DNA of 64,000 nucleotides, taken from an uncultured Aeromonadales bacterium (GTDB lineage: Bacteria; Pseudomonadota; Gammaproteobacteria; Enterobacterales; Succinivibrionaceae). Shown one piece after another: positions 34,183-43,274 of the stretch. Both the position numbers and the translations under genes were made by a program. Location of the stretch: assembly GCA_902761645.1 (NCBI GenBank), contig CACWLF010000001.1, positions 1 through 64,000 of the forward strand, written 5' to 3'. The stretch's first letter is position 1, and each line of letters begins with the position of its first letter. The notes below the pieces were generated by a model. That model did not search any database, was not told where the DNA came from, and was given only the letters and a program-made list of their open reading frames with translations.

Positions 34183-34208
34183 ATTTACATACACTATTGT
34201 ATGTAAAT
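34183..34208. promoter_or_regulatory. AcrR-like operator
   Basis: ATTTACATACA and TGTATGTAAAT form a perfect 11-bp inverted repeat with a 4-bp centre, in the divergent region between acrA and its TetR regulator. The half-site TACATACA is the same as in the E. coli AcrR operator, where the two halves are 8 bp apart. It likely overlaps the promoters of both genes. Confidence 0.75.
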
Positions 34209-34303
34209 TTATAAAATTACTAATGTGATTTTCGTTATTGTATCAAAAAAATATAAAAAACTGTAAGAAAAAACTATCGTGCAAAAGATCTAAAAGGGTA
34301 TTT

Positions 34304-34957
34304 ATGGTTAAAAAAACTAAAGAAGAGGCTCTGGAAACAAGAAATAATGTATTAAAAGCAGCGTTAAAATTGTTTTATGAAAAAGGTTATCAAGAAACAT
34401 CAATCAATGATATCGCCAAAGCTATGGGAACAACCAGGGGTGCTGTTTATTGGTATTTTGGCTGTAAAGGGGACATTTTAAAAGCTTTGTGGAGTGAAAG
34501 AATCGTTCATGTCAACAGAATCTTGCATAATGTCCGGAATATTTCCTCGGTCGGAGAGAATGATATAGACAATATAAGGGCTGTTCTTGAGAATTTTCTA
34601 GGTAGCCTTTTTTCTACAACGAATCAAGATACAGAAAATAAGATGTTTTTTCACATTATTCATATTTTAATGATTTCTGGAAATTCAGAGGAAATTTTAT
34701 ACATAAGAGAACAAACCAAAATTTTTGATAGGGAGATATTTTCTGTTATTTATAATCTTATTTTGAAAATAAAAAACAATTCACAAACCGATTGTTGTAT
34801 AGAAATTAAAGAGATAGTTACGTATCTTCATTTGATGCTGGATGGATATTTTTTGAATAGTATAAATTTGGTCGGCTTTGAACATGAATTTTATGAAAAA
34901 GTTTATCCGCACAAACTGGTAGATTTTATTATAAAAATAATCTTCAAATTTATCTGA
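34304..34957 (+). CDS. acrR: TetR-family repressor of the efflux operon
   Basis: About 217 residues from the ATG at 34304 (AAAAGGG upstream); an upstream in-frame ATG at 34238 would place 22 basic residues before the homologous start. The N-terminal helix-turn-helix reads ALKLFYEKGYQETSINDIAKAMGTTRGAVYWYFGCKGDILKALW, the AcrR/TtgR pattern. The C-terminal ligand-binding part is variable. It is divergent from acrA, with the palindrome 34183-34208 in between, so it most likely represses the pump and itself, and drugs or bile acids would relieve that. Confidence 0.88.
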   Translation: MVKKTKEEALETRNNVLKAALKLFYEKGYQETSINDIAKAMGTTRGAVYWYFGCKGDILKALWSERIVHVNRILHNVRNISSVGENDIDNIRAVLENFLGSLFSTTNQDTENKMFFHIIHILMISGNSEEILYIREQTKIFDREIFSVIYNLILKIKNNSQTDCCIEIKEIVTYLHLMLDGYFLNSINLVGFEHEFYEKVYPHKLVDFIIKIIFKFI

Positions 34958-35110
34958 TTTGCATTGATTTATGAATATTGAAAAAAAGTAAAAAAACATT
35001 GCAAAAATTTGATGATTCGCTATATTTACACTAGTCTAGGCAAGGTTCCGTAATTGGGAATGGATAGCTTTGGATTCGAATGTAAATCGAATTTTTGGGG
35101 GGAATGAACA

Positions 35111-36334
35111 TTGGTAAAGGATGATAACAAGACTGCAAAATCTGATCAGAAAGAAAGGACGCAGCAAAATTTAGATAAAAATAATGACAAGGTAAATAAA
35201 AATCCTAATAAGCCAACCATTAATGAAATTCAGCAGAGAAAACCTTTGGTTGAAATAAAAAAACTTACAAAAGTATACAATGGCGGAGTTGTTGCTGTTG
35301 ATAATGTTGATTTAACAATTTACGAAGGTGAAATTTTTGCTTTGTTGGGATCATCCGGATGCGGTAAGTCAACGTTGTTGAGAATGCTTGACGGCTTGGA
35401 ATCTCCAACCAGTGGTGAAATTATTATTGATGGTCAGAACGTTGTGGATATCCCGCCGTATAAAAGACCTGTTAATATGATGTTTCAGTCCTACGCTTTA
35501 TTCCCACATATGACTGTGGAGCAGAATATAGCATTCGGATTGAAGCAGGATAAAATGTCCAAGGAAGATATTTCCCAGCGAGTTAAGGAAATGTTAGAAC
35601 TTGTACATATGGAGGATTACGCCAATAGAAAACCGTATCAATTGTCAGGCGGTCAACGTCAGCGTGTTGCTTTAGCTAGATCGTTGGCAAAACGACCAAA
35701 ATTGCTATTGTTAGACGAACCAATGGGTGCTTTAGATAAGAAATTGAGAGCCAAGATGCAGCTTGAACTGGTTGATATTATTGAGAGGGTTGGAGTAACT
35801 TGCGTTATGGTAACTCATGATCAAGAAGAAGCTATGACCATGGCAGGGCGCGTTGCTATTATGGATAAAGGAGAATTTATTCAAATAGGGGATCCTGAAG
35901 AAATTTATGAAAACCCAAATTGCGTATTTACAGCTGAGTTTATTGGTTCTGTTAACCTGTTTGAAGGGGTGTTGGGTGATAATGATGCATCTCATACTGT
36001 GATAAATTCCGATGAATTGCTTCACCCTATTTATATTAATTCCGGTACGAATATAGCTGACGGCATGAAGGTAACAGTTGCATTGAGACCTGAAAAAATT
36101 TGGATTGAAACAAAAGAACCAGAAGATAAGCATATGTACAATTATGCTGAAGGTATCGTTGAAAATATTGCTTATATGGGTGATATTTCGATTTACCATG
36201 TAAGAATCAATAGCGGAAAGATAGTAACTGTTACAATTCCTAATATGGATCGTTTCCGTACAAATCAACCATCATGGGAAGATAAAGTATATTTGCATTG
36301 GGAACCGGATTCATCTGTAGTATTAATTATTTAG
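35111..36334 (+). CDS. potG: Polyamine ABC transporter ATPase
   Basis: Energises polyamine uptake. Motifs are Walker A GSSGCGKST, Q-loop MFQSYALFPHMTV, signature LSGGQRQRVALARSLAKRP, Walker B LLLLDEP and the H-loop MVTHDQEEAMTMA. The C-terminal TOBE domain reads VALRPEKIWIE. The core matches E. coli PotG far more closely than PotA. An N-terminal extension of about 45 Lys/Asn/Gln-rich residues precedes LVEIKKLTKVY. The start is a TTG with a strong G-rich ribosome site (35097-35102) 8 nt upstream. A 6-codon ATG mini-frame (35104-35124) overlaps it out of frame and could lower or couple initiation. A small stem ATTCGA/TCGAAT with a T run lies just before. The gene leads potGHI. Confidence 0.92.
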   Translation: MVKDDNKTAKSDQKERTQQNLDKNNDKVNKNPNKPTINEIQQRKPLVEIKKLTKVYNGGVVAVDNVDLTIYEGEIFALLGSSGCGKSTLLRMLDGLESPTSGEIIIDGQNVVDIPPYKRPVNMMFQSYALFPHMTVEQNIAFGLKQDKMSKEDISQRVKEMLELVHMEDYANRKPYQLSGGQRQRVALARSLAKRPKLLLLDEPMGALDKKLRAKMQLELVDIIERVGVTCVMVTHDQEEAMTMAGRVAIMDKGEFIQIGDPEEIYENPNCVFTAEFIGSVNLFEGVLGDNDASHTVINSDELLHPIYINSGTNIADGMKVTVALRPEKIWIETKEPEDKHMYNYAEGIVENIAYMGDISIYHVRINSGKIVTVTIPNMDRFRTNQPSWEDKVYLHWEPDSSVVLII

Positions 36335-36356
36335 TGTAAGGGAATTAGAAGTAGTT

Positions 36357-37436
36357 ATGGCTGGTTTTAATACTATGCGCTATGTGAAAAATTCTAGATT
36401 AAAGAATATTTTTCGTAGCAGATTATCCAAAATTAGATTTAAGGGTAGTAGTTTTGTATTAGCTATTCCTTACATTTGGTTGATTTTGTTTTTTATTATT
36501 CCGTTTTTAATCATATTTAAGATTAGTTTCTCTGAAATGGTGGAAGGGACAATGCCTCCATATACACCAATTTTCAGTTATGAAGATGGAAAATTAGACA
36601 TTAGTTTAAACTTTAACAACTATAAAGCTATTTTTGCCGGAGATGACCTGGGTTTAGACGAGTTTGACGATGAATCCGAACAGGAAAATACGGAAACTGA
36701 TTCAGGGTTATTTTCATCGGTAAGGAATGCATATAATTCAATATCCGATACCTTAAGCGATAATTTATATTTACAAGGATATTGGCAATCTTTGAAAGTT
36801 GCTTTTGTATCGACCTTGTGCTGTCTGCTGATAGGATATCCTTTAACATGGTCAATAGTGCACGCTTCTCCTACAATGAGAAGTATTTTGCTGATGTTGA
36901 TTATATTGCCGAGCTGGACTTCTTTTCTGATAAGGGTTTATGCATGGATGGGATTACTTAGCGATACGGGATTTATTAATCAATTATTAATGTTTCTTCA
37001 TATAATTGATGAGCCCATTGTAATGCTACATACTCCTTTTGCCATCTATATTGGTATTGTATATTCATATTTACCATTTATGATAATGCCATTATACAAT
37101 GCTATTTCCAGGGTTGATTATGCATATATAGAAGCGTCGATGGACTTAGGTGCAAAACCTATGACCACATTTTTTAAAGTTTTGCTGCCACTTACAAAAA
37201 ATGGTGTGATTGCCGGATCTATGCTGGTGTTTATACCTGCCATCGGTGAGTTTGTTATACCTGAACTGTTAGGAGGTCCTGATACAGTTCTCATTGGTCA
37301 ATTGTTATGGCAGGATTTCTTTAACAATAGAGATTGGCCGTTGGCTTCGACTATTGCAGTTATTATGCTGATGTTGGTTATCATTCCTATCGTGTGGTTC
37401 TTTAAAACACAAAGAGCAAGTGAGGGTAAAGTATAA
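36357..37436 (+). CDS. potH: Polyamine ABC transporter permease
   Basis: An inner-membrane permease of 359 residues with six helices. It shows the EAA-type cytoplasmic loop (YIEASMDLGAKPMTTFFKVLLPLT) and strong PotH hallmarks (CCLLIGYPLTWSIVHASPTMRSIL, LPSWTSFLIRVYAWMG, GEFVIPELLGGPD). It is about 40 residues longer than E. coli PotH. The extra part (about 93-137) is an acidic insertion in the first periplasmic loop (LDEFDDESEQENTETD). It lies between potG (22-bp gap) and potI (1-bp overlap), forming the heterodimeric channel with PotI. Confidence 0.93.
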   Translation: MAGFNTMRYVKNSRLKNIFRSRLSKIRFKGSSFVLAIPYIWLILFFIIPFLIIFKISFSEMVEGTMPPYTPIFSYEDGKLDISLNFNNYKAIFAGDDLGLDEFDDESEQENTETDSGLFSSVRNAYNSISDTLSDNLYLQGYWQSLKVAFVSTLCCLLIGYPLTWSIVHASPTMRSILLMLIILPSWTSFLIRVYAWMGLLSDTGFINQLLMFLHIIDEPIVMLHTPFAIYIGIVYSYLPFMIMPLYNAISRVDYAYIEASMDLGAKPMTTFFKVLLPLTKNGVIAGSMLVFIPAIGEFVIPELLGGPDTVLIGQLLWQDFFNNRDWPLASTIAVIMLMLVIIPIVWFFKTQRASEGKV

Positions 37437-38362
37437 TGAATTCAACGCCATATATAAAATCAAAGTGGAGATTATTGTTCTTGTTCGTTGGGTTAAGTTT
37501 TTTATACTTACCTATTATTATTCTGATGATATATTCTTTTAATTCATCTAGATTAGTAACAGTATGGAAGAGTTTTTCCTTTCAATGGTATGAGGCTTTA
37601 ATTCAGGATGAAGAGTTTTTACATGCAATTTATCTGACTTTCTCAATTGGATTCTTTGCGGCTTCGATGTCTGTGATTATCGGTACTTTAGCTGCATTTG
37701 TATTAACGCGTTTTAATCGTTTCAGAGGATATAGCATTTTTTCCTTCAGTATTACTGCTCCAATGATTATGCCTGAAGTTATCACTGGTCTATCATTGTT
37801 GTTAATGTTTATTGCTATGTCCAATGGTTCTCATGCATTTGTCCAGTATTTAGTAACAACATTCAATATACAAGAAGGTCATTTTTTATATCCATTCCTA
37901 ATGCAGCTAGATGGGTTCCCAAACAGAGGTGTTATAACCATTTGGATTGCAATGGTGACATTCACATCAGCGTATGTAACCGTTATTGTAAGAGCTAGAT
38001 TAAAGGAAACTGATTTATCAATAGAAGAAGCTGCACTTGATTTAGGTGCAACGCCGTTTAAGGTGTTTATTTTTATAACACTACCTTCATTGTTTCCTGC
38101 AATTTTATCAGGTTGGTTGTTGGCTTTTACACTAACTTTGGATGATATTGTGATTTCACAATTCGTAGCCGGTCCAAAGTCAACTACATTGCCAATGTTG
38201 GTTTTTTCTAGTGTAAGAAGGGGTGTTAATCCTAAGATAAATGCTTTGGCCACTATTATTGTATGTGTAGTTTCGCTTTGCGTATTTATGGCTTGGTATT
38301 TTATGAGAAGACGAGAAAAGAAATTATTGAAAGAACTTAGGGCTATGAATGCCAAATCATAA
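37436..38362 (+). CDS. potI: Polyamine ABC transporter permease
   Basis: The second permease subunit, 308 residues, six helices. It has the conserved start region (LYLPIIILMIYSFNSSRLVTVWKSFSFQWY) and the ATPase-contact loop SIEEAALDLGATPFKVFIFITLP. LDDIVISQFVAGPKSTTLPMLVFSSVRRGVNP is close to PotI. It overlaps potH by one base and ends the potGHI operon before the terminator at 38391-38427. Confidence 0.93.
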   Translation: MNSTPYIKSKWRLLFLFVGLSFLYLPIIILMIYSFNSSRLVTVWKSFSFQWYEALIQDEEFLHAIYLTFSIGFFAASMSVIIGTLAAFVLTRFNRFRGYSIFSFSITAPMIMPEVITGLSLLLMFIAMSNGSHAFVQYLVTTFNIQEGHFLYPFLMQLDGFPNRGVITIWIAMVTFTSAYVTVIVRARLKETDLSIEEAALDLGATPFKVFIFITLPSLFPAILSGWLLAFTLTLDDIVISQFVAGPKSTTLPMLVFSSVRRGVNPKINALATIIVCVVSLCVFMAWYFMRRREKKLLKELRAMNAKS

Positions 38363-38390
38363 TGCTTAGTGTCTTAATCATAAGATAATA

Positions 38391-38427
38391 TAGGCGCTGT
38401 GCTTGTAAAATAGTATGGCGCTTTTTT
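38391..38427 (+). terminator. Probable terminator of potGHI
   Basis: AGGCGC pairs with GCGCTT (one wobble) across a 20-nt loop and is followed by a T run. The stem is short, so read-through to the small gene at 38524 is possible. Confidence 0.5.
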
Positions 38428-38523
38428 AATGTATAAACTAAAAAATGCTAAATTTAGGTCATAAACAACCGATATTAATATAATAAGAACAGGAAAAATT
38501 CAGGAGAAAGTTAGGAGGTTAAT

Positions 38524-38766
38524 ATGTCTCAAGAAATGTTATATATTTTCGCTCCAAAAGTTAATAATAATATTCAATTTGTAACTCGCAAAGGAGTGAA
38601 AAAGATTACAAAGGTTTCAGCACTGAAAGAATTAAATGAAAATGATTCCTCGGCTGACATATCTAGTTCGGACGAACAGGTTATTGTTGTGGAAAATAAT
38701 AAAGTAGCATCTAATGAAGATATGCCAGAGAATGACAATCATACAACGATTGATATGTCTGTTTAG
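38524..38766 (+). CDS. Small acidic protein, unknown
   Basis: An 80-residue protein with an excellent ribosome site (AGGAGG, 6 nt before ATG). The first 35 residues look folded (MLYIFAPKVNNNIQFVTRKGVKKI); the rest is acidic and Ser/Asn-rich, probably disordered. It has no signal peptide and no membrane segment. It lies between potI and a convergent secreted protein and has its own terminator (38801-38831). No family is recognised. Confidence 0.6.
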   Translation: MSQEMLYIFAPKVNNNIQFVTRKGVKKITKVSALKELNENDSSADISSSDEQVIVVENNKVASNEDMPENDNHTTIDMSV

Positions 38767-38800
38767 TAATAACTTGTGTCAGGCGTTTTCTGCAATTTTG

Positions 38801-38831
38801 GGCGCAAACCTTGAGAGGAATGCGCCTTTTT
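38801..38831 (+). terminator. Terminator after the small acidic gene
   Basis: GGCGCA and TGCGCC pair, with an inner CCT/AGG stem, followed by five T. Confidence 0.75.
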
Positions 38832-38853
38832 GATTTTATTGGAAAAATGCCGG

Positions 38854-39369
38854 TTATTTATGAGCGCGCAGAAGGGTAAATTTTTTTTCAGAAGAAGCTA
38901 CTGTGCTGTTGTTATACTTAGATACTATCGATATGGTATGCTCTCCTCGATCCATATTGCTAAATGAAGCGGATAAGGTTCCTGTTCCATATATGGTTTG
39001 TTGTTCAACACCGTCTACATACAATGTTGATGAGGTAAGACCACTGGCATTGCTAACATTTCCTAAAATGCTAACATTTCCTTCGTTACTTCTTATGAGC
39101 TGCTCAGATGGTTGAGTAATATTGATAACTGGTTTTGGAATATTTTGCTGCTGGTCGCTGTAACTATTATAGTTGTTACCGCTTATGTTGCTTTCTACTA
39201 CATTAGATTCTTTAACATCTATTATTTTGGATTTTACTGACTTATCAGCAGATTGACTATCCGAGAAATGTACAGTTCCATTCTTATCAACCCAAGTATG
39301 AATTTCCGCATTTGCATAATTGCAAAATGCAAAAATGGTAAAAATAGATGCAAATATTACTTTATTCAT
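38854..39369 (-). CDS. Secreted DUF4124-type protein
   Basis: A 171-residue exported protein: signal peptide (MNKVIFASIFTIFAFCNYANA), then the DUF4124 core EIHTWVDKNGTVHFSDSQ, a common N-terminal module of small periplasmic proteins in proteobacteria. A Ser/Asn-rich linker follows, then an immunoglobulin-like C-terminal segment (NVSNASGLTSSTLYVDGVEQQ, GEHTISIVSKYNNS). In E. coli-type genomes such genes often lie beside glnA/glnL, and here glnA is the next gene upstream on the same strand (202-bp gap, separated by a terminator). Function is unknown. Confidence 0.75.
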   Translation of the reverse strand: MNKVIFASIFTIFAFCNYANAEIHTWVDKNGTVHFSDSQSADKSVKSKIIDVKESNVVESNISGNNYNSYSDQQQNIPKPVINITQPSEQLIRSNEGNVSILGNVSNASGLTSSTLYVDGVEQQTIYGTGTLSASFSNMDRGEHTISIVSKYNNSTVASSEKKFTLLRAHK

Positions 39370-39489
39370 AGCAGTACCTACTAAATTTTACAAGTTAATC
39401 AAAATTTTGCTAATTATTTACGAATGTATTCGTCTCACTTTATCCGATTATAGACAGAGATAGTAAAGAAACCAATTTATTTTTTACTT

Positions 39490-39542
39490 TAGAAAATAAA
39501 AATGTGGAAAAGAACTAATTTTCATGTTTAGTTTTTTCCACA
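39490..39542 (-). terminator. Terminator of glnA
   Basis: TGTGGAAAAGAACTAA pairs with TTTAGTTTTTTCCACA (one mismatch, 39503-39542). On the minus strand a T-rich tail (39490-39502) follows. Confidence 0.78.
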
Positions 39543-39570
39543 ATATAGTACTACTGACTTTTACAGAATG

Positions 39571-40995
39571 TTATAAAGAGTAATATAATTCAAATTCGAG
39601 AGGGTGGGGAGCCATTCGAATTCGATCCACATCCTGTTTCTTAAGATCAATATATGCCTCGATTAAATCCTTACTGAATACATTGCCTTTCAACAAGTAC
39701 TCATGGTCAGCGGCCAAACTGTTTAGAGCTTCTTCTAGTGATCCGCAAACTTGAGGAATTTGCGATGCTTCTTCAGGCGGTAAATCATACAAGTTTTTAT
39801 CCATTGCTTCACCTGGATCTATTTTGTTTTGAATACCATCAAGACCAGCCATCAACATAGCAGAAAATGCCAAATAAGGATTTGCCATACAATCTGGGAA
39901 TCTGACTTCCACGCGAGTTGCTTTTGGATTTGAAACTGCAGGAATTCTTATGGAAGCAGAGCGATTAGATGCTGAATATGCAAGCATAACAGGAGCTTCG
40001 TATCCTGGTACCAATCTTTTATATGAATTAGTTGAAGGATTGGTGAAAGCGTTTAATGACTTCGCATGTTTGATTATGCCGCCAATGTAATATAGAGCAG
40101 TTTGTGATAGACCGCCATAAATATCGCCTGCAAAAATATTCTTACCATTTAGGCTTAGTGACTGATTGCAGTGCATACCTGAACCATTATCTCCAAAAAT
40201 AGGTTTAGGCATAAATGTGGCAGTTTTACCATTAATATGACATACGTTCATAATCACATATTTTAGTAATTGCAGTTCATCGGCTTTTTTGGTAAGTGTA
40301 TTAAATCTTACTGCAATTTCATTTTGTCCACCTGTTGCAACTTCGTGGTGGTGTGCTTCAACACAAAAACCTAAATCTGTTAAGGTTTCGCAAATTTCTG
40401 AACGAATATCTTGGAATGCATCTACAGGAGGAACAGGAAAATATCCACCCTTAACACTATGTCTATGACCAAGATTTCTTACATCATAGTCATCATAACT
40501 TTTTCCTGTATTCCATGCAGCATCTTCTGAATCAACTTTGTAGAAACATCCATTCATTTCATTTTGATAACGTACGTCATCAAAAATAAAGAACTCTGGT
40601 TCAGGTCCGAAAATAACGCTGTCGGCAATACCGGTGGATTTCAAGTATTCTTCGGCTTTCTTTGCAACGGAACGTGGATCTCTTTCATATCCTAGTAATG
40701 TTTTAGGCTCAAGCACATCACATCTTATAAAATATGTTTTGTACTCGTAGAAAGGGTCCAACTGCCATGTTGTAATATCTGGCATCAGTACCATATCTGA
40801 TTTGCTGATGCCCTTCCATCCGGCAATAGATGAACCATCAAACATTTTTCCATCTTCGAAAAAATCTTCATCCACTAAATTTGCCGGAATAGATATATGC
40901 TGTTCTTTTCCTTTGGTATCTGTAAAACGTAGATCTACGTATTTTACATTTTCATTTTTGATTGTCTCTAAAATGCTTTCTATTGTGTTTGACAT
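39571..40995 (-). CDS. glnA: Glutamine synthetase, type I
   Basis: Makes glutamine from glutamate, ammonia and ATP as a dodecamer. The 474 residues are close to E. coli (469). Visible motifs are [11 protein letters not shown], the catalytic [40 protein letters not shown] and the adenylylation loop [16 protein letters not shown] with its Tyr, so regulation by GlnE is expected. A GAGGA ribosome site lies 9 nt before the ATG. Upstream (40996-41305) I see only a possible sigma-70 -10 (TATACT) and no sigma-54 TGGC-N8-TTGC element, which is unusual for an NtrC-controlled glnA. It is divergent from typA. Confidence 0.96.
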   Translation of the reverse strand: MSNTIESILETIKNENVKYVDLRFTDTKGKEQHISIPANLVDEDFFEDGKMFDGSSIAGWKGISKSDMVLMPDITTWQLDPFYEYKTYFIRCDVLEPKTLLGYERDPRSVAKKAEEYLKSTGIADSVIFGPEPEFFIFDDVRYQNEMNGCFYKVDSEDAAWNTGKSYDDYDVRNLGHRHSVKGGYFPVPPVDAFQDIRSEICETLTDLGFCVEAHHHEVATGGQNEIAVRFNTLTKKADELQLLKYVIMNVCHINGKTATFMPKPIFGDNGSGMHCNQSLSLNGKNIFAGDIYGGLSQTALYYIGGIIKHAKSLNAFTNPSTNSYKRLVPGYEAPVMLAYSASNRSASIRIPAVSNPKATRVEVRFPDCMANPYLAFSAMLMAGLDGIQNKIDPGEAMDKNLYDLPPEEASQIPQVCGSLEEALNSLAADHEYLLKGNVFSKDLIEAYIDLKKQDVDRIRMAPHPLEFELYYSL

Positions 40996-41305
40996 TTAAA
41001 GCTATCCTCACTTGGATTTAACTACGTGTATAAGAAATCTCTATTGTATAGAGTATAACGATCTAATCTTAATTGTATTTTAACCTATTTGTTATATGTT
41101 TTCATAGAAATAGAGTTTAACTTAGCGTTAAAAATTAAAAAAAATTGAGTTGGAATACAATAAAACGCAAAAAAACATGAGTAACGAATTTTGATGAATT
41201 TGTTAATCATTTTTGTTGAAATTATTTTTCTAACAATGCTATGCAGATCACAAATTAAATAGTAAAATAGGCAAAAATTTATACTTATTTAAAGGCAATA
41301 AATAG
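40996..41305. other. Divergent glnA-typA intergenic region
   Basis: AT-rich, 310 bp. It contains the glnA leader (GAGGA ribosome site) with possible minus-strand -10 boxes TATACT/TATACA, and, for typA, a TAAAAT near 41265 and an AAAGG ribosome site. No inverted-repeat operator, riboswitch or sigma-54 element could be found by eye. Confidence 0.5.
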
Positions 41306-43150
41306 ATGGCAGATTTAAGCAAATTAAGAAACATTGCAATTATAGCTCATGTTGATCATGGTAAGACTACTTTAGTAGATAAATTATTGAAACAGTCAGG
41401 AACTTTAGACCGTAATGAAATAGGTCAAGAAAGAGTAATGGACTCTAATGATCTTGAACGTGAACGTGGAATTACTATCCTCGCTAAGAATACAGCAATT
41501 CGTTGGAATGATTATCGTATCAATATTGTTGATACTCCAGGTCATGCTGATTTTGGAGGTGAGGTAGAGCGTGTTATGTCTATGGTTGATTGCGTATTGC
41601 TGCTGGTAGATGCTGTAGATGGTCCGATGCCGCAAACAAGATTTGTTACTCAAAAGGCTTTTGCTGCCGGATTACGACCTATAGTAGTAATCAACAAGAT
41701 TGATAGACCAGGTGCAAGACCTGATTGGGTAATTGATCAGGTATTTGATTTGTTTGATAATTTGGGGGCAACTGATGAACAATTGGATTTTCCTATTGTT
41801 TATACATCTGCATTAAATGGAACTGCAACATTAGATTTATCCAAGCCAGGTTCAGATATGACAGCCTTATTCCAGGCCATTGTTGATTATGTTGAGCCGC
41901 CAAAAGCAGATCCTGAAGGTGCGTTCCAGATGCAAATTTCTCAGCTGGATTATTCTTCATACGTTGGAATAATCGGAGTTGGAAGAATTAAACGTGGAAC
42001 AGTTAAGACTAATCAGGCTGTTACAATTGTCGGTGCTGATGGTTCAAAAAGAACAGGTAGAATAGGTCAGATATTAGGTTATCTTGGATTGCAAAGAAGT
42101 GAAGTGCCAGAAGCAAATGCAGGTGATATTGTTGCGATTACCGGTTTGGGCGAATTGAAAATATCCGATACAATTTGTGATAATTCAAATGTAGAGGCAT
42201 TACCGCCATTATCTGTAGACGAACCAACTGTTTCTATGACCTTCCAGGTAAATACTTCTCCATTTGCAGGTAAAGAAGGAAAGTTTGTAACGTCAAGAAA
42301 CATTTTGGAGCGTTTACAGGAAGAATTAAAGCATAATGTAGCACTCAGAGTGGAGATGACAGATGATACCGATAAATTCAAGGTATCCGGAAGAGGTGAA
42401 CTTCATTTATCTGTTTTAATTGAAAATATGCGTCGGGAGGGTTTTGAATTAGCTGTATCACGTCCTGAGGTTATCATCAAGGAAATTGATGGTAAAAAAA
42501 TGGAACCAATCGAAAATCTGACTGTTGATGTGGAAGAAAATAGTCAGGGTGCAGTAATGCAGGCTTTAGGTGAAAGAAAAGCTGATTTGGTTGATATGGT
42601 ACCAGATGGAAAAGGCAGAGTAAGAATTGATTACAAGATACCATCCCGTGGCCTGATAGGATTCCAAAATGAGTTCATGACCATGACATCAGGTACAGGA
42701 TTGATGTATCACACTTTTGATTCTTATGGCGAATTCAGAGGTGGTGATATAGGTTTAAGAAAAAATGGTGTAATGATTTCCAACGCTACAGGTAAGGCTC
42801 TAGGATACGCTTTATGGTATTTGCAAGATCGTGGTTATTTGTTTATTGGTCATGCTGCAGAGGTTTATGAGGGTCAAATTATAGGTGTTCATAATAGGAC
42901 TAATGATTTAACTGTTAATTGTTTGAAAGGCAAAAAATTAACAAATGTCAGAGCTTCAGGTACTGATGAGGCGATTGTGTTGGTTCCTCCTGTAATTTTA
43001 TCTTTGGAGCAGTCATTAGAGTTTATTGATGATGATGAACTGGTTGAAGTTACTCCTAAGTCAATTAGATTAAGAAAGAAAAACTTAACCGAAATTGATC
43101 GCATTAGGGCATTTAGAGAAAATGGTGGTAAAAAACCCGAATCTGAGTAA
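41306..43150 (+). CDS. typA: Ribosome-associated GTPase TypA/BipA
   Basis: A 614-residue translational GTPase that binds the ribosome like EF-G and supports 50S assembly and stress growth. It shows G1 AHVDHGKTT, the switch segment [15 protein letters not shown]3 DTPGHADF and G4 NKIDRPGA, followed by the beta-barrel domain, EF-G-like domains III and V, and the BipA-specific C-terminal domain ([29 protein letters not shown]). The length is as in E. coli (607). The divergent pairing with glnA is conserved in enterics. A terminator follows at 43178-43212. Confidence 0.96.
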   Translation: MADLSKLRNIAIIAHVDHGKTTLVDKLLKQSGTLDRNEIGQERVMDSNDLERERGITILAKNTAIRWNDYRINIVDTPGHADFGGEVERVMSMVDCVLLLVDAVDGPMPQTRFVTQKAFAAGLRPIVVINKIDRPGARPDWVIDQVFDLFDNLGATDEQLDFPIVYTSALNGTATLDLSKPGSDMTALFQAIVDYVEPPKADPEGAFQMQISQLDYSSYVGIIGVGRIKRGTVKTNQAVTIVGADGSKRTGRIGQILGYLGLQRSEVPEANAGDIVAITGLGELKISDTICDNSNVEALPPLSVDEPTVSMTFQVNTSPFAGKEGKFVTSRNILERLQEELKHNVALRVEMTDDTDKFKVSGRGELHLSVLIENMRREGFELAVSRPEVIIKEIDGKKMEPIENLTVDVEENSQGAVMQALGERKADLVDMVPDGKGRVRIDYKIPSRGLIGFQNEFMTMTSGTGLMYHTFDSYGEFRGGDIGLRKNGVMISNATGKALGYALWYLQDRGYLFIGHAAEVYEGQIIGVHNRTNDLTVNCLKGKKLTNVRASGTDEAIVLVPPVILSLEQSLEFIDDDELVEVTPKSIRLRKKNLTEIDRIRAFRENGGKKPESE

Positions 43151-43177
43151 TTTTTTATAGTTTTATGCATATTAAAG

Positions 43178-43212
43178 TCTCAATCATTTGAATATGGTTG
43201 AGATTTTTTTTT
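43178..43212 (+). terminator. Terminator of typA
   Basis: TCTCAATC pairs with GGTTGAGA (one G-T pair), followed by nine T. Confidence 0.82.
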
Positions 43213-43274
43213 GGTATGAAATTTGCTTTAATAGTCTTATATGACTTAGCATATTGTTAATAGGGGAATAAGTA

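Noticed and set aside
35732..36268. 178-codon minus-strand frame opposite potG
   Set aside because: It is a shadow of the well-conserved ATPase gene on the other strand, with no ribosome site and unusual His/Asn/Ile composition.
37879..38355. 158-codon minus-strand frame opposite potI
   Set aside because: Antisense shadow of a clearly conserved permease.
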